Part shown: piece by piece, positions 1 through 7,199 of the stretch
Numbering within the stretch: position 1 is the first letter of the stretch
Layout: each line of letters opens with the position of its first letter
Translations under genes and position numbers: made by a program
Assembly (NCBI GenBank): GCA_012719815.1
Contig: JAAXZP010000016.1
Location: 1 to 9,679, forward strand
Length of the DNA: 9,679 bases
Reading direction: 5' to 3'
DNA from: Christensenellaceae bacterium
Lineage (GTDB): Bacteria > Bacillota > Clostridia > Christensenellales > SZUA-584
The notes under the pieces: model-generated
Told to the model about the DNA's origin: nothing
Seen by the model: only the letters and a program-made list of their open reading frames with translations
The model's database searches: none

Positions 1-402
1 GGGCTGGGCCTGGGGTATCCCGAGTCCATACCGGTGCGGCCCAGCGACTTTATAGTTGCGGTAATCTGCGAGGAGTTCGGCATCATATTCGGCATTATCA
101 CGATACTGATGTATCTCGTGTTCATCATCCGCGGCATGATCATCGCGATGAATGCAAGCACGCGTTTTGACGCGCTGCTGGTGTTCGGCGCGACGTGCAT
201 GCTGTCGCTGCAGTCGTTTATCATCATCGGCGGCGTGATCAAGCTGATTCCGCTGACCGGCATCACGCTGCCCTTCATCAGCGCGGGCGGCAGCTCGATG
301 GTGGCGTGCATGGCGCTGGTGGGTATCATCGAGGGGGTGGCCGTGAAGAACGGCGAGCGCGACGAGCGCGAGATACGCAAGGCAGGGGGCGAGGTACTAT
401 GA
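1..402 (+). CDS. FtsW/RodA/SpoVE-family SEDS protein, C-terminal part (5' truncated)
   Basis: The reading frame is open from base 1, so the gene begins outside the window; the 133 visible residues are the C-terminus. SEDS proteins are integral-membrane glycan polymerases that assemble peptidoglycan from lipid II together with a class B PBP. Family signatures are visible: a Gly-Leu-Gly-rich start, then SDFIVAVICEEFG (about residues 15-27), and IPLTGITLPFISAGGSS (about 83-99), the conserved final loop and helix. Three hydrophobic segments fit transmembrane helices (about 18-42, 56-82, 90-113), followed by a short charged cytoplasmic tail. The stop TGA overlaps the next gene's ATG by 4 bp (ATGA), and that next gene is a PBP, the usual SEDS partner. 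FtsW, RodA and SpoVE cannot be told apart from this fragment. Confidence 0.93.
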   Translation, partial: GLGLGYPESIPVRPSDFIVAVICEEFGIIFGIITILMYLVFIIRGMIIAMNASTRFDALLVFGATCMLSLQSFIIIGGVIKLIPLTGITLPFISAGGSSMVACMALVGIIEGVAVKNGERDEREIRKAGGEVL

Positions 403-1790
403 AGAAGAACCGTCTTCGGAGTAATATCCGCGTCCTGCTGGTGGTGTTTATCATGATGTTTGCCGGGCTTGTGGTTTACCTCGGGTATGCGGTGACCATG
501 TACGGCGAGCGGTGGTTCGTCACGCCGTATAACCCGCGCATCCAGAACATGCGAACCACGGTCAAGGCGGGCGATTTGCTGGACCGCACGGGGCGCACGC
601 TGCTGACTATCGACAAGGAAGGCAACCGCAATTACGTGAAGGATGACGGCACGCGGCTGGCGATCGCCCATATTGTGGGCGACGGCTATGGCATGACATA
701 CGGTGCGCAGACGATGTTCGCCAAATATCTGTTCGGCTTTGACAAGGATACCATCACGCGCATTGTGGACGCGATCTCCGGCGAGGTGCGCGTGGGCAGC
801 GACGTGGCGCTGACCATAGACGCTAAGCTTTGCGACGCCGCGCGGGACGCGATGGGCAAAAGCCGCGGCGCCGTTGTGGTGATGAACTACAGGACGGGCG
901 AAATACTGGCCAGCGTATCGTCGCCCAGCTTTGACCCCACCGACATGAAAATGTTCCTGGAAGGCGGTGGCGAAAGCGAGCTGGTGAACCGCGCGTTCTC
1001 CGGCCTGTACCCGCCGGGCAGCACGTTCAAGCTGGTGACGGCGGCGGCGCTGATCGATAACGGGCGGGAAGATTTTACGGCGAACTGCAACGGCAGCACC
1101 GAGATTGGCGGCAACACCATCAAATGCACAGGCGAGCACGGAAAAGAGAATCTGGAAGATGCGCTCGCGCACTCGTGCAACGTGTATTTCGCGGAAGCGG
1201 CTCAGCAGCTGGGCGCGCAGAAACTGCTGGCCGAAGCGGACAAATTCCTGTTCAACAACGACATGCTGTGGAACGACGTGGTGATGGGCAAGAGCGTATA
1301 TGAATCCACGGAGGACAAGACCCAGCTGTCATGGTCGGCCATCGGGCAGTACCATGACCTTATCACGCCGCTGCACGCCTGCATGATCGCCGGGGCGATC
1401 GCGAACGACGGCGTGATGATGGAGCCCAAGCTGCTCTACTCGGTGAGCAGCAGCTTAAAGACGACGTACAGCGTCACGCCCAGTGCGGCGGCGACGCCCG
1501 TCAGCTCCGCTGCCGCCGGGAAACTGAAGGAAATGATGATCGGCGCGGTGAAAAACGGCACGGGCAAGAAAGCGGCGCTGAAAAACTATACCGTGGGCGG
1601 CAAAACGGGCACGGCGGAGATTGCGGACGGGGACACCAACGCGGAACACGCGTGGTTCGTGGGCTTTGTGGACGACGATGAGCACCCGCTCGCCATCGCC
1701 GTAATACTGGAGAAGGCCGGCTCGGGCGGTTCCAATGCGGCGCCGGCGGCCAAGAAGGTGCTGACCAGGGCGATCGATCTCGGATACTGA
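399..1790 (+). CDS. Class B penicillin-binding protein (PbpA-like D,D-transpeptidase)
   Basis: This is a 463-residue membrane-anchored transpeptidase that would cross-link peptidoglycan outside the membrane. There is a basic N-terminus and one hydrophobic anchor (about residues 11-32). A class B PBP entry motif follows (AGDLLDRTGRTLL, 57-69), then the transpeptidase domain from about 155. All three active-site motifs are present: SxxK at S208-T-F-K211, SxN at S259-C-N261 and KTG at K402-T-G404 within GGKTGTAE. The N-terminal non-catalytic region is short, as in the compact PbpA type found beside rodA in actinobacteria and clostridia, rather than the larger FtsI or SpoVD. The ATG at 399 was chosen because it overlaps the SEDS stop and has GAGG just upstream; in-frame sequence further upstream (from 195) lies inside the SEDS gene in another frame. 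It probably works with the preceding SEDS protein. Confidence 0.93.
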   Translation: MKKNRLRSNIRVLLVVFIMMFAGLVVYLGYAVTMYGERWFVTPYNPRIQNMRTTVKAGDLLDRTGRTLLTIDKEGNRNYVKDDGTRLAIAHIVGDGYGMTYGAQTMFAKYLFGFDKDTITRIVDAISGEVRVGSDVALTIDAKLCDAARDAMGKSRGAVVVMNYRTGEILASVSSPSFDPTDMKMFLEGGGESELVNRAFSGLYPPGSTFKLVTAAALIDNGREDFTANCNGSTEIGGNTIKCTGEHGKENLEDALAHSCNVYFAEAAQQLGAQKLLAEADKFLFNNDMLWNDVVMGKSVYESTEDKTQLSWSAIGQYHDLITPLHACMIAGAIANDGVMMEPKLLYSVSSSLKTTYSVTPSAAATPVSSAAAGKLKEMMIGAVKNGTGKKAALKNYTVGGKTGTAEIADGDTNAEHAWFVGFVDDDEHPLAIAVILEKAGSGGSNAAPAAKKVLTRAIDLGY

Positions 1791-1791
1791 T

Positions 1792-3624
1792 ATGGACATC
1801 ATACGCGAGAAACTGAAAAACCTGCCCAAAACGCCGGGCGTTTATCTGATGAAAAACGCGGCCGGCCAGGTGATATACGTCGGCAAGGCGGTGGCGCTTA
1901 AAAACCGCGTCAGCAGCTATTTCCAGAACACCCGCAAGGACCCCAAAACGCAGGCGCTGGTGAGAGAAATAGCGGACTTTGACTATATACTTGTCAATAC
2001 GGAGATTGAGGCGCTGATGCTGGAAGCCAACATGATCAAGCGCTACAGCCCGTATTACAACATACTGCTGCGCGATGACAAGCACTACCCCTACATCCGG
2101 ATTGATATGAATGAGGCTTTCCCGCGCGTTACCGTAACGCGCCGGGTGGAAAACGACGGCGCGAAGTATTTCGGGCCGTATATTGCGGCTCACATGCTGC
2201 ATGAGGTGATGGACACGCTTTCGCGTATGTTCCCGGTGCGCACGTGCCGGATGCAGCTGCCGGACGGAAAAAAGCACCGCCCCTGCCTGAATTACGAGAT
2301 GGGGCGCTGCCTTGCGCCGTGCGCCGGCAAGGTGAGCGAGTATGAGTACAAGCGCATGGTAGATGAGATCATCGACTTCCTCTCCGGCCGACACAAGGGC
2401 TTGAGGCGGCAGTTTGAAGAGGAGATGAAGGCCGCTTCGGAGAATATGGAATATGAGAAGGCTGCGATGCTGCGCGACCGCATCCGGGCGCTGGACCGGC
2501 TGTTTGAGAAGCAGAAGGCCGCTTTCCCGGACCTTAACGACAAGGACGTATTTGCCGTGGTGCAGCTGGACGACGAAGCGGTGGTGCAGGGCATGTTTGT
2601 GCGCCGCGGTGAGCTGAACCATACCGAGCGCTTTTTTATCCGGTGCGCGGGCGAGACGGCGGAAACCGTAATGTCGCAGGCGCTAAAGCAGTACTATTCC
2701 AGCGTCACCGGCGTAGCCAAGCAGATATACGTATCGGTGGAGCCGGAGGAAAAGGAACTGATCCAGCAGTGGCTGACGCAGGTGCGCGGCTCCAAGGTGG
2801 TCGTGCATGTGCCCGAAAAGGGCGACAACAGGCGCCTGGTGGATCTGGCGTTAAGCAACGCCAGGGAAGCGCTCACCCGGCGGCTTGCCCGTAAGCGGCG
2901 CGAGTATGAGCAGACGGTGGGCGCGCTGGCCGAGCTGAAAACGGTGCTGAGGCTGGATGCGGATATCGACCGCATTGAGTGCTACGATATATCCAACACG
3001 CAGGGCACAGACTCGGTGGCGTCCATGGTGGTGTTCCGCTGCGGCAAGCCGGAGAAGAAATCGTACCGGCGCTTCCGCATCAAAACGGTGGAAGGCGCGG
3101 ACGACTTTGCGTCGATGAACGAGGTATTAACCCGCCGGCTCAAACGCGCGTTGCAGGGGGCGGAGGGGTTTGAGGAACTGCCCTCGCTGATCGTGGTGGA
3201 CGGCGGCAAGGGGCAGCTGAATGCGGCTTACGACGCTCTGGCGTCGCTGGGGCTGGAGGATTTGCCGCTGATCAGCCTTGCCAAGCGCGAGGAAGAGGTG
3301 TACGTGGTGGGCAGGCCCGAGCCCATCGTGCTGGACAGGCAGAGCCCGGCCCTGGGGCTTTTGACGCGTATCCGCGACGAGGCGCACCGCTTCGCTATCA
3401 CGTATCACCGCAACCTGCGCCTGAGTAAGGTGGAGGATTCGGTGCTGCTGAAAATACCCTACATAGGGCCGAGCCGCGCAAAGGCGCTGCTCAGGCACTT
3501 TGAAACGGTGGGAGATATCCGCGCGGCGGATTTGGAGGAAATAGCTGCCGTGCCCGGCATGGACATCCGGGCGGCTCAGGCGGTGGTGGACTATTTCCAG
3601 TCGGAAACAGAGGATGGTGCATAA
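1792..3624 (+). CDS. uvrC: UvrABC nucleotide excision repair endonuclease subunit UvrC
   Basis: This is a full-length UvrC (610 residues), which makes the dual incisions 3' and 5' of a DNA lesion after UvrA/UvrB loading. The domain order is complete. An N-terminal GIY-YIG nuclease has GVY (16-18) and YVG (29-31). A cysteine cluster follows (C152, C165, C173, C177). The UVR motif that contacts UvrB is at about 203-238. The RNase H-like 5' nuclease has D399 (YDIS), D470 (VVDGGKGQ) and H532 (DEAH), which align with E. coli D399, D466 and H538. Tandem helix-hairpin-helix motifs lie at about 552-603. The ATG starts one base after the PBP stop and has no strong Shine-Dalgarno of its own, so translational coupling is likely. 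The gene is intact; nothing suggests it has a role in wall synthesis, and it is probably a co-transcribed passenger. Confidence 0.98.
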   Translation: MDIIREKLKNLPKTPGVYLMKNAAGQVIYVGKAVALKNRVSSYFQNTRKDPKTQALVREIADFDYILVNTEIEALMLEANMIKRYSPYYNILLRDDKHYPYIRIDMNEAFPRVTVTRRVENDGAKYFGPYIAAHMLHEVMDTLSRMFPVRTCRMQLPDGKKHRPCLNYEMGRCLAPCAGKVSEYEYKRMVDEIIDFLSGRHKGLRRQFEEEMKAASENMEYEKAAMLRDRIRALDRLFEKQKAAFPDLNDKDVFAVVQLDDEAVVQGMFVRRGELNHTERFFIRCAGETAETVMSQALKQYYSSVTGVAKQIYVSVEPEEKELIQQWLTQVRGSKVVVHVPEKGDNRRLVDLALSNAREALTRRLARKRREYEQTVGALAELKTVLRLDADIDRIECYDISNTQGTDSVASMVVFRCGKPEKKSYRRFRIKTVEGADDFASMNEVLTRRLKRALQGAEGFEELPSLIVVDGGKGQLNAAYDALASLGLEDLPLISLAKREEEVYVVGRPEPIVLDRQSPALGLLTRIRDEAHRFAITYHRNLRLSKVEDSVLLKIPYIGPSRAKALLRHFETVGDIRAADLEEIAAVPGMDIRAAQAVVDYFQSETEDGA

Positions 3625-3636
3625 GGCAAACTAATA

Positions 3637-3657
3637 GGCTGTTTTAGGTAAACAGCT
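3637..3657 (+). terminator. Hairpin after uvrC, possible weak terminator
   Basis: GGCTGTTT (3637-3644) pairs with AAACAGCT (3650-3657) around a 5-base loop: seven Watson-Crick pairs plus one G-U. It starts 12 bases after the uvrC stop. The following bases (gtgtaattt) lack a real T-tract, so it is a poor intrinsic terminator and could equally be an mRNA 3'-end stabiliser. Confidence 0.3.
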
Positions 3658-3664
3658 GTGTAAT

Positions 3665-3693
3665 TTGGCAAAAAACCGGCAGATTTTTGCCAA
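3665..3693. repeat. Perfect 10-bp inverted repeat upstream of murB
   Basis: TTGGCAAAAA (3665-3674) and TTTTTGCCAA (3684-3693) are exact reverse complements separated by 9 bases (positions 3675-3683). The right arm contains TTGCCA (3687-3692), a 5/6 match to a sigma-A -35 box for murB. The symmetry could therefore be an operator; it could also form an RNA hairpin in uvrC read-through transcripts. It has no T-tract on either side. Confidence 0.65.
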
Positions 3694-3716
3694 GCCGAGC
3701 CGTGCCTGCGCATAAG
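3687..3716 (+). promoter_or_regulatory. Candidate sigma-A promoter for murB operon
   Basis: TTGCCA (3687-3692, 5/6 to TTGACA) and CATAAG (3711-3716, 4/6 to TATAAT) are separated by 18 bases. Transcription would start near 3723 and leave a leader of about 44 bases containing the murB ribosome binding site. A competing weaker pair is TTGTGC (3719-3724) and TACACT (3742-3747) with a 17-base spacer, but its start would fall on the ribosome binding site. The prediction is by eye only. Confidence 0.35.
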
Positions 3717-3753
3717 CATTGTGCTTTTTGCCGCAGTGGTGTACACTTCTAAT

Positions 3754-3760
3754 GAGGAGT
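3754..3760 (+). promoter_or_regulatory. murB ribosome binding site (fixes the start codon)
   Basis: GAGGAGT lies 6 bases before the ATG at 3767. It selects this start over the in-frame ATGs at 3719 and 3752, neither of which has a suitable Shine-Dalgarno. Confidence 0.75.
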
Positions 3761-3766
3761 GCGTTT

Positions 3767-4666
3767 ATGAAAGAAGCTTTTGACATTCTATCGAGATCGA
3801 TCGCGGACGTCCGGCGCAATGAGCCGATGTCGGAGCACACTTCTTTCCAGGTGGGTGGCCCGGCCGACGTGATGGTGCTGCCCAAAACGGTGGAAGAGGT
3901 GCGGATCGTTCTGAAGACCGCGAGATACCTGGACTGCCCGCTGTTTGTGATGGGCCGCGGCACCAATCTGCTGGTGACCAGCAAGGGGATACGCGGCATT
4001 GTCATGAAATTAAGCGACAACTTTTCCGGACTTACTTTCGACGGCAACAGCGTGATGGCCAAGAGCGGCACGCCGCTGTCTGTGCTGGTCAGGGAAGCGG
4101 CCAGGCGGTGCCTGGGCGGCGTGGAGTTTCTGGGAGGCATCCCCGGCACGCTGGGCGGCGCGGTGTACATGAACGCGGGCGCGTACGGCGGCGAGATCGG
4201 CGATTTCGTGGAAGAAGTGTTTCTGACCTCGGCTGCGGGCGATCTGGTGCTGCAGAAGAATGAGATGGACTTCGGCTACCGGCACAGCATACTGGCGGCG
4301 GTGCCGCTGGTGGTGACGGGCGTGCGTCTGAAACTTATCCCCTGCGACGAGGAGGAGAGCCTGAAAAAGGTGGAGGAACTCAACGCGCGGCGGCGCGAAA
4401 AGCAGCCGCTGGAATATCCCAGCGCGGGCAGCACGTTCAAGCGCCCTGAAGGCGGCTACGCGGGCACGCTGATCGAACAGACCGGCCTTAAAGGGCTGCG
4501 TATCGGCGGCGCGGAGGTGTCCACCAAGCACGCGGGCTTCGTGATCAACCGCGGCGGCGCCACGCCGGAGGAGCTGATTGCGCTGATCGAAGAGGTGCAG
4601 ACACGGGTGTTTCAGGCGAGCGGCGTCTGGCTGGAGCCGGAAGTCAAGATTGTGGGCGAGAGATGA
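3767..4666 (+). CDS. murB: UDP-N-acetylenolpyruvoylglucosamine reductase MurB (type II)
   Basis: MurB is the cytoplasmic FAD-dependent enzyme that reduces UDP-GlcNAc-enolpyruvate to UDP-MurNAc with NADPH, the second committed step of peptidoglycan precursor synthesis. The 299 residues show the FAD-binding segments GRGTNLLV (63-70) and GIPGTLGGAVYMNAGAYGG (124-142). R172 sits in YRHS, S222 in AGSTFKRP is the proton-donating Ser, and E292 in PEVKIVG is the C-terminal catalytic Glu. The AGSTFKRP form and short C-terminus match the type II MurB of Bacillota rather than E. coli MurB. The start at 3767 follows a GAGGAGT site. It is the first gene of a tight operon and its last 4 bp overlap the next gene (ATGA). 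Confidence 0.97.
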   Translation: MKEAFDILSRSIADVRRNEPMSEHTSFQVGGPADVMVLPKTVEEVRIVLKTARYLDCPLFVMGRGTNLLVTSKGIRGIVMKLSDNFSGLTFDGNSVMAKSGTPLSVLVREAARRCLGGVEFLGGIPGTLGGAVYMNAGAYGGEIGDFVEEVFLTSAAGDLVLQKNEMDFGYRHSILAAVPLVVTGVRLKLIPCDEEESLKKVEELNARRREKQPLEYPSAGSTFKRPEGGYAGTLIEQTGLKGLRIGGAEVSTKHAGFVINRGGATPEELIALIEEVQTRVFQASGVWLEPEVKIVGER

Positions 4667-5358
4667 GGCTCGTTGCTGACTACCACACGCACACGGTGCA
4701 CAGCCACGGCAAGGGCAGCGTGGACGACAACGTCAGGGAGGCGTTGCGCCGGGGGCTGAAAGCCGTCGGCATATCCGACCACTCAATGGCGCATGCGCTG
4801 TACGGCGTGCGGCGGGTAGATGAGTACCTGGCGGATATCAGCCGGGCCAAGGAAAAATACGCGGGGCGCATTGAGGTGCGCACCGGCATTGAGCTAAACA
4901 TCATCGGCCTTGACGGCAGCGTGGATTTGCCGCAGGGCGTTTTTGACACGGTGATCATGGGGTATCATAAATCCGCATGGTGCCGTGATTTAAGGACGAT
5001 GTGGGTGTTTTCGACGCCGGGCTTTTCGGGCCGGGCGGACGAGATTACCAGGGCGTACATACAGGCGATGCGCAGGCACCGCATCGATATTATAGCGCAT
5101 CCCGGATACGGCGTGCCGGTGGACGTCAAAACGCTGGCCAAGGCCTGCGCGGATTACGGGGTGCTGTGGGAGATCAACAACAAGCACGCCGAATTGGGCC
5201 CGGAGGACCTCGCCCTCGCGGCGTCGGTCGGCGCGCGGTTTGTGATAGCCAGCGATGCGCACAGTCCGGAGAATGTGGGCTGCGTACCCGCTGCGTTTTC
5301 GCTGGCCAGAAGGGCGGGACTGGGCGCAGCTCAAATCGCCAATGTGACGGAGGAGTGA
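4663..5358 (+). CDS. PHP-domain metallo-hydrolase (YcdX-like phosphatase/phosphoesterase)
   Basis: This 231-residue protein is a single PHP (polymerase and histidinol phosphatase) domain. All expected metal-binding positions are present: H8 and H10 (YHTHT), H15, H40 (GISDH), E77 (GIELN), H102 (GYHKS), H146 (IAHPG), D198 and H200 (ASDAH). The order and spacing resemble E. coli YcdX, a trinuclear-zinc PHP protein, and also HisK-type histidinol-phosphatases. It therefore probably hydrolyses a phosphoester, but the substrate is unknown. A histidine-biosynthesis role is unlikely given the absence of his genes here. The gene overlaps murB by 4 bp and ends one base before rapZ, so it is translated as part of that operon; a substrate linked to wall precursor or sugar-phosphate metabolism is a guess from position only. 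Confidence 0.88.
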   Translation: MRLVADYHTHTVHSHGKGSVDDNVREALRRGLKAVGISDHSMAHALYGVRRVDEYLADISRAKEKYAGRIEVRTGIELNIIGLDGSVDLPQGVFDTVIMGYHKSAWCRDLRTMWVFSTPGFSGRADEITRAYIQAMRRHRIDIIAHPGYGVPVDVKTLAKACADYGVLWEINNKHAELGPEDLALAASVGARFVIASDAHSPENVGCVPAAFSLARRAGLGAAQIANVTEE

Positions 5359-5359
5359 C

Positions 5360-6226
5360 ATGAAGTTTGTGATCATCACCGGAATGTCCGGCGCGGGGCG
5401 GTCCCAGGCTTTAAAGCGGCTGGAAGACATGGGCTATTTCTGTGTGGACAACCTGCCGCCCAAGCTGATTCCCGAATTCGCCAAGATCTGCCTCGAGAAC
5501 GACCATATCAGCAAGGCCGCGACGGTGGTGGATATGCGGATGGGCGATATGTTACACGACATATTCTCGACTATCATGTGCCTAAAAGAGATGGACAACA
5601 TCGAGCTGTCGATACTGTATCTGGATGCGGATGACGAGACGCTGGTGCGCCGGTTCAAGGAGACGCGGCGGCGGCACCCGCTGTCGCCCGACGGCAACAT
5701 CATCAGCGGCATATCGCGCGAGCGCGAGAGCTTAAAGCGCATCAAGGACCTTGCCAACAATGTGCTGGACACCTCCACCTATAACCTGAAAAAGCTGGGC
5801 GAGGCGATGGAGAGGCTGTACAGCGAAGAAAACGAAAAGGGCATCCTCATCACCGTAACAACGTTTGGCTACAAGCGCGGCATTCCCATCGACGCCGACA
5901 TGGTGTTTGACATGCGGTTTTTGCCCAACCCTTACTACGAGGAATCTCTGCGGGAACACACCGGGCGCGAGCAGAGCGTGAAGGACTATGTGCTGTCGTT
6001 CCCGCGGGCGCATATATTCATCGACAAGATCAATGAGCTGGTCAACTACGTGGCGCCTTATTATGTGGAGCAGGACAAAAAGACGCTGGTCATCGCGATC
6101 GGCTGCACAGGCGGCGTGCACCGCAGCGTGGTGATCGCTGAGGAACTGTACCGCATATTCAAGGAGCAGGGACACAGGGTGACCCTCGAGCACCGCGACC
6201 TGGGCTATTACAAGCCCGGCGCATAA
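5360..6226 (+). CDS. rapZ: RapZ/YvcJ-family nucleotide-binding regulator
   Basis: This 288-residue protein matches the RapZ family over its full length (E. coli RapZ has 284 residues). The N-terminal P-loop domain has GMSGAGRS (8-15) and FCVDNLPP (27-34). The C-terminal domain carries GCTGGVHRS (248-256). In E. coli RapZ is an RNA-binding adaptor that delivers sRNA GlmZ to RNase E and so tunes GlmS, the source of glucosamine-6-phosphate for the wall; in B. subtilis YvcJ is a nucleotide-hydrolysing protein affecting competence. The exact role in Clostridia is not established. The Walker A Lys is replaced by Arg (R14), so ATP/GTP hydrolysis may be reduced. GGAGGA at 5349-5354 lies at the end of the PHP gene, 5 bases before the ATG. 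It precedes whiA by 4 bp. Confidence 0.95.
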   Translation: MKFVIITGMSGAGRSQALKRLEDMGYFCVDNLPPKLIPEFAKICLENDHISKAATVVDMRMGDMLHDIFSTIMCLKEMDNIELSILYLDADDETLVRRFKETRRRHPLSPDGNIISGISRERESLKRIKDLANNVLDTSTYNLKKLGEAMERLYSEENEKGILITVTTFGYKRGIPIDADMVFDMRFLPNPYYEESLREHTGREQSVKDYVLSFPRAHIFIDKINELVNYVAPYYVEQDKKTLVIAIGCTGGVHRSVVIAEELYRIFKEQGHRVTLEHRDLGYYKPGA

Positions 6227-6230
6227 GGCC

Positions 6231-7199
6231 ATGTCTTTCTCAGCCAGCGCCAAAGCCGAGGTGTGCCGCCAGAAACCGGAAAAGGAATGTTGCGAATTGG
6301 CGGAACTGGCGGCCATGCTGCACACCGCCGGCTCCATCAGCATATCGGGCGGGGAGTTTATGCTGCGCCTGGATACCGAGAACGCCGCGGTGGCGCGCCG
6401 CGCCTTTCTGCTCATCAAAAACCTGTACGGCGTGAACGCCAGGACGCAGATGCACACCAACCAGCTCAAGCACAACCATATCTATTCGCTGACCATCGGT
6501 GCGCCGACCGCGCGCATGGTGGCGATGGATACGCACCTGATTGGCGAGGAAGGGCTGGGGCTGGAAACCGACATGTCGTTTCTCTCTTCCCGGTGCTGCA
6601 AGGTGGCGTTTGTGCGCGGCGCTTTTCTGGGCGGCGGCTCCGTCACAAACCCGGAAAAGAGCTATCACCTGGAATTTGTCAGCGGACAAAAGGAATTTGC
6701 GTCGGGATTGTTGAATATTATAAAAGACCTGGGTGTTTCCGCCCGGATGACCGAGCGCGGCAGGAATTACGTCGTCTACTTAAAAGAAGGCGACGCTATC
6801 GTCACCCTACTGACAATGATCGGCGCGCATGCCTCCATACTGAATATCGAAAACATCCGCGTGCTAAAGAGTGTCCGCAACAACGTGAACCGCAAGGTGA
6901 ACTGCGAAACGGGCAACCTCTCTAAAACGGTGAACGCGTCGCTGAGGCAGCAGGAGAGCATTGAGTACATTCGCACCCATATGGGGCTGGATAAATTGGC
7001 TCCCGGTCTCCGCGAAGTGGCGCAGGCCCGGATGGACAATCCAGAAGCGTCACTGGAAGAGCTGGCCGCGATGCTGGGCGCCGGCTCCCGGTCGGGCGTC
7101 AACCATAAACTAAGAAAGCTGATCAGCATTGCCGAGCACCTCAAATCGACAAGGGAGGGAATACATGCAGGCGAAGGAACTGACCATCAAACACCCTGA
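6231..7199 (+). CDS. whiA: DNA-binding protein WhiA
   Basis: WhiA (322 residues) is a DNA-binding protein: a sporulation transcription factor in Streptomyces, and in B. subtilis a factor affecting division and chromosome segregation. The N-terminal part is the degenerate LAGLIDADG homing-endonuclease fold, with FVRGAFLGGGS (127-137) in place of a catalytic motif. The C-terminal helix-turn-helix spans about 271-302 and includes SGVNHKLRKL (288-297). The start ATG is 4 bp after the rapZ stop; only AAGG lies nearby (6225-6228), too close to be a good Shine-Dalgarno, so coupling to rapZ is likely. The 3' end runs 35 bp into the following gene. In B. subtilis glmR/yvcK separates rapZ and whiA; here nothing does. 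Confidence 0.96.
   Translation: MSFSASAKAEVCRQKPEKECCELAELAAMLHTAGSISISGGEFMLRLDTENAAVARRAFLLIKNLYGVNARTQMHTNQLKHNHIYSLTIGAPTARMVAMDTHLIGEEGLGLETDMSFLSSRCCKVAFVRGAFLGGGSVTNPEKSYHLEFVSGQKEFASGLLNIIKDLGVSARMTERGRNYVVYLKEGDAIVTLLTMIGAHASILNIENIRVLKSVRNNVNRKVNCETGNLSKTVNASLRQQESIEYIRTHMGLDKLAPGLREVAQARMDNPEASLEELAAMLGAGSRSGVNHKLRKLISIAEHLKSTREGIHAGEGTDHQTP
7153..7160 (+). promoter_or_regulatory. Ribosome binding site of the HPr-like gene, inside whiA
   Basis: GGGAGGGA, with a GGAGG core at 7154-7158, lies within the whiA coding sequence 6 bases before the ATG at 7165. It decides the start against the in-frame upstream ATG at 7129, which has no such site and would add 12 residues that HPr proteins lack. 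Confidence 0.8.

Noticed and set aside
195..398. 68-residue N-terminal extension of the PBP
   Set aside because: It overlaps the SEDS gene out of frame, reads as Arg/Gly/His-rich noise, and would place sequence before the membrane anchor. The ATG at 399 fits the family and the ATGA overlap.
1501..2622. Minus-strand open frame of 373 codons
   Set aside because: It lies opposite the PBP C-terminus and uvrC N-terminus; the composition is typical of the reverse strand of G+C-rich genes, with no recognisable family.
3627..3675. CAAACTAAT followed by GGCAAAAAA, both also present near the right end (9637-9645 and 9662-9670)
   Set aside because: The spacing differs (40 versus 25 bases) and flanking sequence does not match; short AT-rich words recur by chance.
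3719..3766. 16-residue extension of MurB
   Set aside because: No Shine-Dalgarno precedes the ATG at 3719, whereas GAGGAGT sits 6 bases before the ATG at 3767, where MurB homologues begin.
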